64,000 nucleotides of DNA from the NCBI GenBank assembly GCA_937892845.1, contig CALBGP010000005.1, positions 13,702 through 77,701 on the forward strand, in the 5' to 3' direction. Within the stretch, counting starts at the first letter, position 1; each line of letters starts with the position of its first letter. Shown here piece by piece: positions 44,927 to 53,039 of the stretch. Under the pieces are notes generated by a model. It was not told where the DNA came from and made no database searches. It worked only from the letters and a program-made list of their open reading frames with translations. The position numbers and the translations under genes were made by a program. The stretch is from an uncultured Eggerthellaceae bacterium (lineage in GTDB: Bacteria > Actinomycetota > Coriobacteriia > Coriobacteriales > Eggerthellaceae).

Positions 44927-45777
44927 TGAGAAGTGATGCAAGCCTCAAGGGCAAAATCAAGGCCTTGGCCAAGAAAAGCAACCTGAAGCCCCAGGAGCTC
45001 CTGCAAATGCACCTGTTCGAGCATCTTTTGATGCGGCTCGGAAAGAGCGGCTACGCCGAGGCGTTCGTTCTGAAGGGCGGCCTCCTCATCTCCTCGATGA
45101 CGGGCGTCGCCCAGAGGACCACCATGGACATGGACACGACGGTGATAGGCATGGATATGGACGAAGACACGGCGAGCGAGGCCGTCGCCGCCATCTGCAC
45201 CGTGGACGTCGCCGACGGCATGGAATACTCCTTCGAGCGGATCGAGCCCATCCGCGAGGGCGACGAGTACGCGAACTGGCGCGCGCACCTGCGCGTGAGG
45301 TACGGCAAGATAGACGCTCCCGTGAAGATCGACATCACGACCGGAGACGAGATAGTGCCCGGGCGCATCGAATACCGCTACCCGCTCATGTTCGAGAAGG
45401 GCTCGGTCAGGGTGCTCTCGTACCCGCTCGAAACCGTGTTGGCCGAAAAGCTCGAGACGGTCGTTTCCCGGGGAATCGCCAACACGCGTGGACGCGACTA
45501 CTACGACATCCACACTTTGCTCCGTTTGAAGGCGGACGAAATAAATCGGGATTCCCTTCACGAAGCCGTTGTCGCCACTGCCTCCAGGCGCGGTTCACTC
45601 GGCAAGATGGGCGACTACGAGGCCGTGCTCGGCGAGGTCAGGAGATCCGATATGATGCGGGGCATCTGGTCCTCTTACGTCTCGGCATCACCCTATGCGG
45701 AAGGCGTCGATTTCGAAGAGGCGGTCGATTCGGCCATCGAGCTCGCAAGGCTTTCGGAGCTTGACGATTTGGACTGA
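44923..45777 (+). CDS. AbiEii nucleotidyltransferase toxin (system 1)
   Basis: 284 residues from the ATG overlapping abiEi. The motif FVLKGGLLISSMTG and RTTMDMDTTV contain the GS/GG and DxD features of the AbiEii/AbiGii nucleotidyltransferase fold, followed by KIDITTGDEIVPG and ETVLAEKLETVVSRGIANTRGRDYYDIH. AbiEii-type toxins modify tRNA or otherwise block translation and can cause abortive infection. Paralogous to the system at 46896 but clearly diverged. Confidence 0.92.
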   Translation: MMRSDASLKGKIKALAKKSNLKPQELLQMHLFEHLLMRLGKSGYAEAFVLKGGLLISSMTGVAQRTTMDMDTTVIGMDMDEDTASEAVAAICTVDVADGMEYSFERIEPIREGDEYANWRAHLRVRYGKIDAPVKIDITTGDEIVPGRIEYRYPLMFEKGSVRVLSYPLETVLAEKLETVVSRGIANTRGRDYYDIHTLLRLKADEINRDSLHEAVVATASRRGSLGKMGDYEAVLGEVRRSDMMRGIWSSYVSASPYAEGVDFEEAVDSAIELARLSELDDLD

Positions 45778-46048
45778 TGGAGGCGAGAAGTCCATCACCG
45801 CGCCAATACTAGGCGATTGCGCTATGGACATCTCTCCGACCCTTTGAATCACCCCTCTCCAAGCCACTCGCTACGAATCCCTACGGAAACCCGGGAGTGA
45901 TTAAAGAGGCGACCTGCGGTTTCGCGAATCAATTGAGTCATTCCCGAAATCGCGAATCAAGGGCCTGATTCGCCTAAATTGCGCACGAATCAGCCCTTCG
46001 GCGGTATGACACGACACGCATCGACAACACTCGGACTGGATTAGTCAC
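45778..46048. other. Module end with repeated CGCGAATCAA before att-like core 3
   Basis: No gene. CGCGAATCAA occurs at about 45924 and 45950. ACCTGCGGTTTCGCGAATC (about 45911) resembles ACCTGCGATTTTGAG just after guaA (28627) and CCTGCGGTTTTGTGAA (33031), so it may be a shared terminal sequence of the modules. Confidence 0.4.
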
Positions 46049-46061
46049 TGAGTGGGAATAA
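46049..46061 (+). mobile_element. att-like core 3
   Basis: TGAGTGGGAATAA, followed by about 75 bases alignable with the sequence after core 4 (AGAAATCCTTGGTCGTGGGGGTATAAAT), then a hairpin at 46138-46167 (GGAATGCTCC / GGAGCATTC) with ATTTTTC behind it. Confidence 0.65.
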
Positions 46062-46137
46062 GAAATCCTTGGTCGTGGGGGTATAAATCGCAACATCGAG
46101 CAGAAATGCCCTCATAACCATATGAATCAATAATTTG

Positions 46138-46173
46138 GAATGCTCCCCGGTTATCCGAGGAGCATTCATTTTT
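46138..46173 (+). terminator. Hairpin with U tract after core 3
   Basis: 9-bp stem GAATGCTCC / GGAGCATTC followed by ATTTTTC. It could stop transcription entering module C from the left. Confidence 0.6.
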
Positions 46174-46237
46174 CGAGCCAAGCTATCTTTCACATCAGGA
46201 ATTACGCCACATGCGCAAGATAAAGACGCTGAACGTT

Positions 46238-46276
46238 ACTATCAAATCTGTACTTTTATGCTTAAAGTATGATAGT
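46238..46276 (+). promoter_or_regulatory. Dyad in front of the second abiE operon
   Basis: Nested inverted repeats ACTATCA ... TGATAGT and TACTTT ... AAAGTA (46238-46276), 42 bases before abiEi. Different sequence from the operator of system 1 but the same position, so probably the specific AbiEi binding site; the antitoxins should not cross-regulate. Confidence 0.6.
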
Positions 46277-46317
46277 ATTCAGCATGAAGGTACATAAGCA
46301 CGCGAAGGAGGTGGGCG

Positions 46318-46899
46318 ATGGTTCTGGTTGAAATGGCAGAAAGCGGCAACGGCTACGTGACCGCCTCGCAGGCGACGGAGGCCGGCGTCCCTAGGCGAAA
46401 GCTCACCGAGGCCGTCAGAAGGGGGGACCTCGTCCAGGTCGCCCGCGGTCTTTACGCGCTGCCCGCGACCTGGGAGGACCCGTACCTCGTCGCGCAGCAC
46501 AGGTTCGCGCGCGGAGTCTTCTCCGACGACACCGCGCTGTTCCTGCACGGGATGACCGACCGTGCGCCCTTCTCCCTCACCATGACGTTCCCGAGGGGAT
46601 ACAACGCCACGCCCGCCAGGAGGGCGGGCATCATCTGCCGCACCTGCGCCGACGACGTGCTGGACCTCGGGATCATGGAGCTAACCACCCAGCATGGAAA
46701 CGTCGTCAGGGCCTACGACCCGGAGAGGACGCTCTGCGACCTGGTAAGGGGCCAGGGAACGGTGGACTCGCAGGTCGTGATCCCGGCGATGCGGTCCTAT
46801 GCGAAAAGTCCCAAGCGGGACGTGCAGAAGCTCGTCGGGTACGCCCGCAGCCTCGGCGTCGAGAGGAAGATCCGCAACTACCTGGAGGTGCTGCTGTGA
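46318..46899 (+). CDS. AbiEi-family antitoxin/regulator (system 2)
   Basis: 193 residues from ATG with GGAGGTGGGCG before it. Winged helix GYVTASQATEAGVPRRKLTEAV and RGLYALP, then the antitoxin domain (AYDPERTLCDLVRGQG) and KIRNYLEVLL end. Higher GC than system 1. Overlaps the toxin start (GTGA). Confidence 0.9.
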   Translation: MVLVEMAESGNGYVTASQATEAGVPRRKLTEAVRRGDLVQVARGLYALPATWEDPYLVAQHRFARGVFSDDTALFLHGMTDRAPFSLTMTFPRGYNATPARRAGIICRTCADDVLDLGIMELTTQHGNVVRAYDPERTLCDLVRGQGTVDSQVVIPAMRSYAKSPKRDVQKLVGYARSLGVERKIRNYLEVLL

Positions 46900-47741
46900 G
46901 GACTAGGAATGCGATGCAGCTCAAGGCCCGCATCAGCAACATGGCCAAGGAGGCTGGCATCCCTGCCCAGGCGATGATGCAGAGCTATCTGCTGGAAAGG
47001 CTGCTCGAACGCCTCGCGGAATCTCCGTGGCGCGACAACGTCGTCATCAAGGGCGGCGTGCTCATCTCCTCCCTCGTCGGCGTGGGTTCCAGGACCACCA
47101 TGGACCTGGACACGACGGTCAGGGGCTTCGACCTCACCCATGAGTCGGCGGAGAGGGCGTTCCGTGAGATCGCGGCGGTGCAGGCGGACGACGACTGGGA
47201 ATTCGAGTTCGACAGGACGGAGGATATCAGGGAGACCGACGACTACCCCGGCATCCGCGTGCACCTCAAGGCGAACTATGCTCCGATGTCCGTGCCCTTG
47301 ACAGTCGATGTCACCACTGGGGACAGGATCACGCCGGAAGCCATCAAATACAGCTACCCTCTGCTCTTTGGCGAAGGCGAGATCACGCTCATGGCATACC
47401 CGGTCGAGACCGTTTTGGCCGAGAAGCTCGAGATCGTTGTGACTCGCGGCGTCGCCAACACCCGCCCGCGTGACTTCTACGACATCCACGTCCTCATGGG
47501 GACGATGGGAGAGGGTGTCGACATGCTCACGCTCCGCGAGGCGCTCGACTCAACATGCGAGAAGAGGGGCAGCCAGGCCGCCATTGCCCGTTGGGCCGAA
47601 GTCCTCGACGACGTGGCAAGCGACGCGGCGATGCTGGCGCAGTGGGCGAAATACGTTCGGAAGAACCCCTATGCGAAGGGGATCTTGCTTCAGGACTGCT
47701 GCGCTACAGCAAAGGCGACTCTCGCCAGCGTAATGGGCTAG
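46896..47741 (+). CDS. AbiEii nucleotidyltransferase toxin (system 2)
   Basis: 281 residues from GTG. Core motifs VVIKGGVLISSLVG, RTTMDLDTTV, TVDVTTGDRITPE and ETVLAEKLEIVVTRGVANTRPRDFYDIH parallel system 1 position by position. The C-terminus (QWAKYVRKNPYAKGI) is also alignable. Two complete AbiE systems within 3.5 kb, separated by an att-like core, suggest successive acquisition rather than a local duplication, because they differ strongly in sequence and operators. Confidence 0.92.
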   Translation: MRTRNAMQLKARISNMAKEAGIPAQAMMQSYLLERLLERLAESPWRDNVVIKGGVLISSLVGVGSRTTMDLDTTVRGFDLTHESAERAFREIAAVQADDDWEFEFDRTEDIRETDDYPGIRVHLKANYAPMSVPLTVDVTTGDRITPEAIKYSYPLLFGEGEITLMAYPVETVLAEKLEIVVTRGVANTRPRDFYDIHVLMGTMGEGVDMLTLREALDSTCEKRGSQAAIARWAEVLDDVASDAAMLAQWAKYVRKNPYAKGILLQDCCATAKATLASVMG

Positions 47742-47922
47742 GCATGATTTCTTATATCGTCGTGACCCAGCATGACCCCAGAGAATGTCCAGAATTGCCA
47801 AAAAACCGTGACCCAGATTTGACCCCATGGATTGTCGTCGATTTTTGAGACTGGGTGTAAATAGGATTGACTGGAGCAAACTGCGACAAACTGGGACAAA
47901 CTGGAGACAGTTTCTAACTATT
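47742..47922. repeat. Module end with GTGACCCAG repeats and four 10-base iterons
   Basis: No gene. CGTGACCCAG...TGACCCCA occurs at about 47760 and 47807. At 47871-47910 four 10-base units lie in tandem: CTGGAGCAAA, CTGCGACAAA, CTGGGACAAA and CTGGAGACAG. The GGGACAAA motif recurs before core 2, suggesting protein-binding arms of the recombination site. Confidence 0.65.
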
Positions 47923-47934
47923 GAGTGGGAATAG
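47923..47934 (+). mobile_element. att-like core 4
   Basis: GAGTGGGAATAG, preceded by TCTAACTATT (compare ACTATAACCACC at core 2). Followed by TATGGGAGTATA and its inverted copy TATACCCCCATA (47948-47990). Confidence 0.65.
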
Positions 47935-47947
47935 GAAATTCCTTAGT

Positions 47948-48037
47948 TATGGGAGTATAAATTATACTTTTGATAAACTATACCCCCATAAACATATGAT
48001 TTGATATACTGGCTCCAATGAAGATTGGGGCCAGTAT
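47948..48037 (+). promoter_or_regulatory. Operator-like repeats, extended -10 and hairpin before the DUF4143 ATPase
   Basis: TATGGGAGTATA (47948-47959) and TATACCCCCATA (47979-47990) form an 11 of 12 inverted repeat. TGATATACT (box 48005-48010) is an extended -10. ATACTGGCTCCAAT (48006-48019) pairs with ATTGGGGCCAGTAT (48024-48037) around a GAAG loop, spanning both candidate start codons. Same order of parts as before fic. Confidence 0.55.
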
Positions 48038-49268
48038 GCGTTTATTCCCTCGTGAAAACTATCTGAAGAAGATCCGCGGCTTCTACCATGACGACGGGAT
48101 GATCAAGGTCATCACCGGCGTCCGCCGCTGCGGCAAGTCCTGCCTCATGCAGTGCATCGCCGAAGAGCTGAGGGCCGAAGGCATCGATGACGAGCACATC
48201 GTCTTTTTCGACCTTGACCGATACGGGTACCGATCCGTCAAAGCCCCGGAACAGCTCGAGGCCCTCATCGAGCCCCTGCTCGCTGTCTCGGGGACGAAGT
48301 ACCTTTTCATCGACGAGGTGCAAAACGTCGAGGGTTTCGAGGACGTGCTCAACGGGTTTCGCACCGAAGGCGGCTTCTCCATCTTCATCACCGGGTCGAA
48401 CTCCTATCTGCTTTCAGGCGAACTGGCCACGAAGCTAACCGGGCGCTACATCGAGTTCGAGATGCAGACGCTGGACTTTGGCGAGTATTTCCAGATGAAG
48501 CGCTTCTTGGGGCTGCCCGTGAACCCGAATCCGGTCGCGGAATTCGATGCCTACATCCTTGAGGGAGGCTTCCCGAAGGCAATGGATTACCCCCAGCTCA
48601 CCGACAAGCGCGCTTACGTCGCGGCGGTAATCCAGGAGATCTTCGAAAAGGACATCCGCAGGCGCGTGAAGATCAAGAACGTCTCCGTGTTCAACCAGGT
48701 GCGCGACTACGTCATCAACAACTTCGGCGCCACCACTTCGCTTGCGAACATCCAGTCCGACCTCGAAAGCAAGCAGGGCGTGAAGGTCAAGCGCGAGACT
48801 CTCGCGCGATACCTCCAGATCCTCGAGGACGCTAAGATCGTCAGCAAGTGCACCCGTTTCGACCTGAAGTCGCGAAAATCGCTGCGCGGCGAGCAGAAGT
48901 ACTACCTGGCGGACCTGAGCTTCTACTTCGCCCTCAACACCGACAACCGCATCAACTACGGGCCCGTCCTCGAGAACATCGTTTACCGCTACGCTCGTGC
49001 GCAGGGTTGCAAGGTCAGTGTCGGGCGCATTGGAAAGCTGGAATGCGACTTCATCCTCAGAAACCCAGAGATGGGCTACGCATACGTTCAGGTCGCAATG
49101 ACCATCATGGCTGACCGGTCCACCGAGGAGCGCGAATACCGCCCGTTCGAGCGGATCAGAGACAACTACCCCAAGTACCTGTTGACGCGAAGCGATCCCA
49201 TTCAGCAAAGGGACGGCATCATCCATGCTAACATCCCCGAGTTCATGCTGGAAGGGAGGACCTTCTAA
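48018..49268 (+). CDS. AAA+ ATPase with DUF4143 domain
   Basis: 416 residues from 48018; an ATG at 48036 (MRLFPRENYLKKI) is the more family-like start but neither has a good ribosome-binding site. Walker A VITGVRRCGKSCLM, Walker B YLFIDEVQNVEGF and sensor FITGSNSYLLSGELA are followed by a C-terminal DUF4143 region with the nuclease-like GKLECDFIL and QVAMTI segments. These orphan ATPases are very common in gut anaerobes and have no established role; some are suspected toxins or defence factors. A C-terminal relic of another copy lies at 32664. Confidence 0.85.
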   Translation: MKIGASMRLFPRENYLKKIRGFYHDDGMIKVITGVRRCGKSCLMQCIAEELRAEGIDDEHIVFFDLDRYGYRSVKAPEQLEALIEPLLAVSGTKYLFIDEVQNVEGFEDVLNGFRTEGGFSIFITGSNSYLLSGELATKLTGRYIEFEMQTLDFGEYFQMKRFLGLPVNPNPVAEFDAYILEGGFPKAMDYPQLTDKRAYVAAVIQEIFEKDIRRRVKIKNVSVFNQVRDYVINNFGATTSLANIQSDLESKQGVKVKRETLARYLQILEDAKIVSKCTRFDLKSRKSLRGEQKYYLADLSFYFALNTDNRINYGPVLENIVYRYARAQGCKVSVGRIGKLECDFILRNPEMGYAYVQVAMTIMADRSTEEREYRPFERIRDNYPKYLLTRSDPIQQRDGIIHANIPEFMLEGRTF

Positions 49269-49378
49269 GCGGGATGGAGATTGGCTGTTGACGAGAGGCG
49301 CAATAGACAGCGGTGTCGGTTTCAAGTGAAACTGGCACCGCTTCTGTATAAGGGTTTAAGGGTTGCCACAGATGGCGA

Positions 49379-49798
49379 TCAATGCCCGCGATGCTTCTGC
49401 TTGCGCCTCAACTTCCGCTGCTCGAAGCGCGCCTCCGCCTCGTCCGCGCGACGTTGGCTTCTTGCGCGGACCGACTCCCGTTTCATTGCCTCCCGCTGAT
49501 TCGCGAGCGCCTGCTGCGCCTTGGTTCCCATCGCCAGCTGCTTGAGAGCCTTCGACGCCTCGCGGGCGCGGCGCTTGGGGTTTTTCGCAGGCTTGCTTCC
49601 CTTGGCGGAATCATCACCGAAGAACGCGAGCTTCTCCCATTTGCTTCTAACGAATTGCAGGATTTCCCCATCGGACGGCTCCGCACCGAAGACGATGCGA
49701 GCGACGCCGTACCTTCCGTCCTCGACATGTTCCGCCAGCCCGACCCAAAATTGACCGTCATGATACACGGTCAGAGTGGACGAAACGCTGATCTGCAT
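49379..49798 (-). CDS. yjdF: YjdF-family protein (DUF2992)
   Basis: 139 residues from ATG at 49798 with GGAGGA upstream. It opens MQISVSSTLTVYHDGQFWVGL and contains VARIVFGAEPSDGEILQFV, then a long basic helix (NPKRRAREASK...GTKAQQALANQREAMKRE) ending KQKHRGH, all hallmarks of YjdF. The biochemical role is not established; in Firmicutes the gene is typically controlled by a riboswitch that senses azaaromatic compounds, consistent with the conserved leader here. Confidence 0.9.
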   Translation of the reverse strand: MQISVSSTLTVYHDGQFWVGLAEHVEDGRYGVARIVFGAEPSDGEILQFVRSKWEKLAFFGDDSAKGSKPAKNPKRRAREASKALKQLAMGTKAQQALANQREAMKRESVRARSQRRADEAEARFEQRKLRRKQKHRGH

Positions 49799-49930
49799 GG
49801 CTGGTTCCTCCTTTATGTAGATGACCATGCAGAGAAGGGACAACCAAGGAGGCAGGTTACTGATGCGGACTCCCGCACGCCCACGACTACCCGACGGGGA
49901 CTGTGTTTTCATCTCTGATGGGTGCATTGT
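49799..49930 (-). ncRNA. Candidate yjdF (azaaromatic-sensing) riboswitch
   Basis: The 5' leader of yjdF contains self-complementary blocks (for example GTGCGGGAGTCCGCA and CAGTAACCTGCCTCC) and ends in the ribosome-binding site AAAGGAGGAACC. About 140 bases are nearly identical to the leader at 32560-32419 although the coding regions differ completely, which shows that the leader is conserved as a unit. Assignment rests on gene context plus this conservation; the structure was not computed. Confidence 0.6.
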
Positions 49931-50076
49931 AGCACGCGAAAAAGCTTCCGCCGTCATTGCCAACAGGATGCGGCCAGGATTCCCCCTCCCAAGAACCAGC
50001 CTCATAGCCCTGAAGCCGCACCCATGGCTACTTTTCCTGCCAGTCGGCGCCGTCTCTGACGGAAAGAGGGCGCCAC

Positions 50077-50772
50077 TTATCGCCCGAGGGGCAAGGGCCT
50101 GTCCCATTTGGAGGCATCGGGATCCCAAGCGGCTGTGAAGTCGTCATCCATTCCCTTGTAGATGAGGCTTACACCTTCGACGGAGGGCTCGGGCTCAAGG
50201 AAAATCCAGGTGCCGCCTCTGCCGGTATAGAGCTCGAAATTCAGGAAGAACAAAAGCCCCGCAGTCTCGAACTCGCAGTACACGTCGAGAATCTCGGCGT
50301 CACAGGCGGGTACGCTCCCATAGCCGAACCTGAGCTTCGGCGGGATGACGTATGCCGGCAGCGCCTTGGCAAGAATACCAGCCATCGCGTCGGAAATCAT
50401 GTCTTCGTGCTCGTCGCGCCAGTCACGGTTCTCCGGAGAAGCCTCATCGTCGAACATCCCGTTTGAGGCGGCGTCCTTGCGGTGCCAGACGTCGTAATCG
50501 AGGCTGAAGGGCAATCCCTCCTCCTTGTTGCGGTGGCGGCTCATGTCAAGCTTGAGACCATGGGCTTCAGAGAGCAGCATGATGGCGGCGTGCAGATCGA
50601 ACAGGTAGCGTTCGGCAACATCGACGTGGCAGCCGAACTGCGCTTCCAGCTGGCGGTAGGTTGTGGTGTTGAAGCCGTCGGGCGCCTGCTCGAGTGCGAA
50701 GAGAATCACCTCCGCATCCCTGCGCGTCTCAAGGTCAATGGACATCAGCTCGTCCAACTCCTCCCTTTCCAT
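50077..50772 (-). CDS. Uncharacterised acidic protein
   Basis: 231 residues from ATG at 50772, preceded by AAAGGAG at seven bases. No family recognised. The N-terminal half is helical and charged (MEREELDELMSIDLETRRDA start); the C-terminal half is rich in aromatic residues and acidic turns (FLNFELYTGRGGTWIFLEPEP). No signal peptide or transmembrane helix. Codon use agrees with a real gene. Its start lies within the short frame at 50745-50903, suggesting a past coupling. Confidence 0.65.
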   Translation of the reverse strand: MEREELDELMSIDLETRRDAEVILFALEQAPDGFNTTTYRQLEAQFGCHVDVAERYLFDLHAAIMLLSEAHGLKLDMSRHRNKEEGLPFSLDYDVWHRKDAASNGMFDDEASPENRDWRDEHEDMISDAMAGILAKALPAYVIPPKLRFGYGSVPACDAEILDVYCEFETAGLLFFLNFELYTGRGGTWIFLEPEPSVEGVSLIYKGMDDDFTAAWDPDASKWDRPLPLGR

Positions 50773-50903
50773 ATTCGGTCTCCTTTGCAATCATCACTGC
50801 AAGCTCCCTCGTCATCCACGTAAAGGTCCTCCATGGGAAGAGGAGGATCGGAGACCAACCCTTCCTCAAAGCACCGGCACCGAACGGAGGCATCGAGCCC
50901 CAT
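50745..50903 (-). pseudogene. Truncated start of a small conserved protein (MGLDASV... type)
   Basis: A 52-codon frame with a good AGGAG before its ATG. It begins MGLDASVRCRCFEEGLV, resembling the start of a conserved hypothetical family whose members begin with MGLDASV-like sequence and are much longer. After DDCKGD the frame enters the start of the next gene and stops, so the body is missing. Confidence 0.4.
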
Positions 50904-51327
50904 AGTCAGCTCCTATCCTGTCGCGGAAAACGCTGCCCCGTGAGTTTGCGGCCAGCATTCCGCATCCTCATGGGCTATGGGCGCATTATCCTTCTTTTCG
51001 ATTACCCTGCGTGTACACGGATTGGGACAATGCGCATCCGTTCGACAGCACTCAGTTTGCGTTCGACGACACGAAGATCCGCCACAACGACCCGCAGGAT
51101 ATGGCGAAGCTCACGCTCGACCGATCCGCCGGGTTCATCCTTTCGAAAGGTGTTGTCGAGCGGCGCAATGCCTCAATGGCGAACTGCCGACTCAGGCAAG
51201 TGTGCCACAAGGCAATTTCAAGGCATAGAATATAGGGCTAAGGCACCAAAGGGTGGTTCGGCAGAAACCTTGGGGTATTGGTCTCCGTTTTCAAGAACCC
51301 CCATCCGCCGTGCCGGCTTCGACGCAT
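50904..51327. other. 424-base region with coding debris
   Basis: No complete gene. On the plus strand 51019-51235 has a coding-like run (YTDWDNAHPFDSTQFAFDD and LDRSAGFILSKGV) without start or ribosome-binding site, probably a fragment of an unidentified gene. Confidence 0.35.
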
Positions 51328-53031
51328 CTAATCATCCTCACACCCATTGCCATCGTGCCACCACCATGGGTCGTCGCCCCAACGCTCCAGCTCGTCTTCG
51401 GTCATATACTTCTCCTTGATGCGGCGGCTCATACCGAACAGCGCGAAGTGATCACTTTTTCGCGATAGGGCTTCGCCGATATCGTCGTCATCGATTAGCG
51501 CGATGGCGGGAAATTCATTAGGAATAACAGGCCATTGGGCGACGGCAAGCGCTATGCGTTTATCCCGTTTCAGTTCGTTACTCAAGCCTTTATAGGATTC
51601 ATCTGGATAAATATCCCGCTTATGAGCTACAGCCCTCATGGCCCAGTCGAAGTCACCGCGAATCCTCTCGGAAGCGTATGCGATATTCGCGCCGTTGGCA
51701 TCTATCGCCAAGCCGACAAGCTCGTCGTCATCGTTGTATTTCGCCATGAGCCCATCGAAGAAGATGAGGTCACCGTCCGCGTGCGAGGCGGCCTCAATGA
51801 GGATGCATCTGTCGTTCTGAAGACGTTCTGAGGCGAATCCTATGGCACTTGGAGTGTTTGCGACAGCCGCAAGAACGATCTCATCATCGTCCTGGAAGCT
51901 CTTGGCGCGTTCCAACTGACGCCCGTTGCAACCGACCGCCTGAAGCGCAAGATCGCGCCGCGCGAATAGCTCATCCGGCAAATAGCCCACAACGTCACAA
52001 TCTTCGACAGCCCAAGCAAACGCCCGCATGGCACGCTCTTCGGTTGATCCGGCCATTGCATAAGCGATCTCGGAGGGCATAAAACCGTCTCGCTCACCGT
52101 GCAACGTCGCAAGACAGACCTCCTCGAATCGCTTGGCCGTCTCGTCGCCCAGATCCTTGCGGATAGCGTCGAAGTTCCAGATTTCGTACAAGGTTGCGAG
52201 TCTGTATTGCCTGTGTTTTTCCCAGGCTTTGTTTGCCCAGATGCGCCATTCGTCGGAATGCTCGTCATCGAGTATCGAGTATGGGTTTGCCTTGCGGATC
52301 TCTTGCGCTTCAAGCAAGACGCCATAGTGCTTCGTGAACTCCCCCATAGGGAATTCACCACGAACCTCCATGCAATAACGGTAAGCATGGTACAGCGCGC
52401 CCGAATCGAGCTCATCATAGATAAGATCGTAGCCCCTAAACTCCGGGATGCAGTATTTTATGAGCCTGGAAATTGCTTCTCCGGACTGGTCGTCCGGATC
52501 AACGCCGCCCCAAAGCAGGCCGCTATACACGAATCTGTTTCTGAGATGCATGCCAAGCCCGAAATGCAAATCGGCAGTGGAGGGATGCAACCGCACCTGG
52601 TAGAACACATCTTCCGGCAGCGTCACCAAAGCGCTCTGGAACAGGCTCTCTTGCGCTACGCCCCACATGCTTTCAAAGAGCCATTTCATGCGCTCTCTCT
52701 TCTCGTCATCCAGGTCAACGCTCGCCGCCTCGGGAGCATATTCGCCAATCACCTCCGAAACCATCCGCCCATTGGTCCCAAAGGCCTTGCCGTCCCCAAA
52801 ACGTTGAGGCTCGATGGAGACGTACACCGGCTCGGTTACACGCAACGACGCACCGCAGCAACAAGCGAGCTCGAGCGATCCATCGTCATGGTCCATGCGC
52901 CATTCGAATGCATGCTCGACTTGCAGGCTGCCGGCAGCTTGAGCCTGGCAGGTTCGGTGATAATCGCGAAAACGCTCGACAGCCTTGGATTGCTCTTCGC
53001 TCAAGTCGAATGGTCCGTCATACGGATTCAT
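51328..53031 (-). CDS. Large protein with DUF4116-like repeats
   Basis: 567 residues from ATG at 53031 with AGGAGG just before it. The C-terminal third has several repeats of the DUF4116 type, each predicting coming residues such as VLAAVANTPSAIGFASERL and GLAIDANGANIAYASERI; the N-terminal two thirds is not recognised, with a CCC cluster (LELACCCGASL) and a tryptophan-rich central part. The very end is DDPWWWHDGNG. DUF4116 modules are of unknown function. Eight bases downstream of the DUF3800 gene, likely one transcription unit. Confidence 0.65.
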   Translation of the reverse strand: MNPYDGPFDLSEEQSKAVERFRDYHRTCQAQAAGSLQVEHAFEWRMDHDDGSLELACCCGASLRVTEPVYVSIEPQRFGDGKAFGTNGRMVSEVIGEYAPEAASVDLDDEKRERMKWLFESMWGVAQESLFQSALVTLPEDVFYQVRLHPSTADLHFGLGMHLRNRFVYSGLLWGGVDPDDQSGEAISRLIKYCIPEFRGYDLIYDELDSGALYHAYRYCMEVRGEFPMGEFTKHYGVLLEAQEIRKANPYSILDDEHSDEWRIWANKAWEKHRQYRLATLYEIWNFDAIRKDLGDETAKRFEEVCLATLHGERDGFMPSEIAYAMAGSTEERAMRAFAWAVEDCDVVGYLPDELFARRDLALQAVGCNGRQLERAKSFQDDDEIVLAAVANTPSAIGFASERLQNDRCILIEAASHADGDLIFFDGLMAKYNDDDELVGLAIDANGANIAYASERIRGDFDWAMRAVAHKRDIYPDESYKGLSNELKRDKRIALAVAQWPVIPNEFPAIALIDDDDIGEALSRKSDHFALFGMSRRIKEKYMTEDELERWGDDPWWWHDGNGCEDD

Positions 53032-53039
53032 GGCCCCTC

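Noticed and set aside
47871..47910. Iterons as a plasmid-type replication origin
   Set aside because: No Rep gene or DnaA boxes nearby, and the units lie next to an att-like core; recombination sites explain them better.
49799..50128. Upstream extension of the yjdF frame
   Set aside because: The extension lies in the riboswitch; the GGAGGA at the ATG at 49798 and family alignment fix the start.
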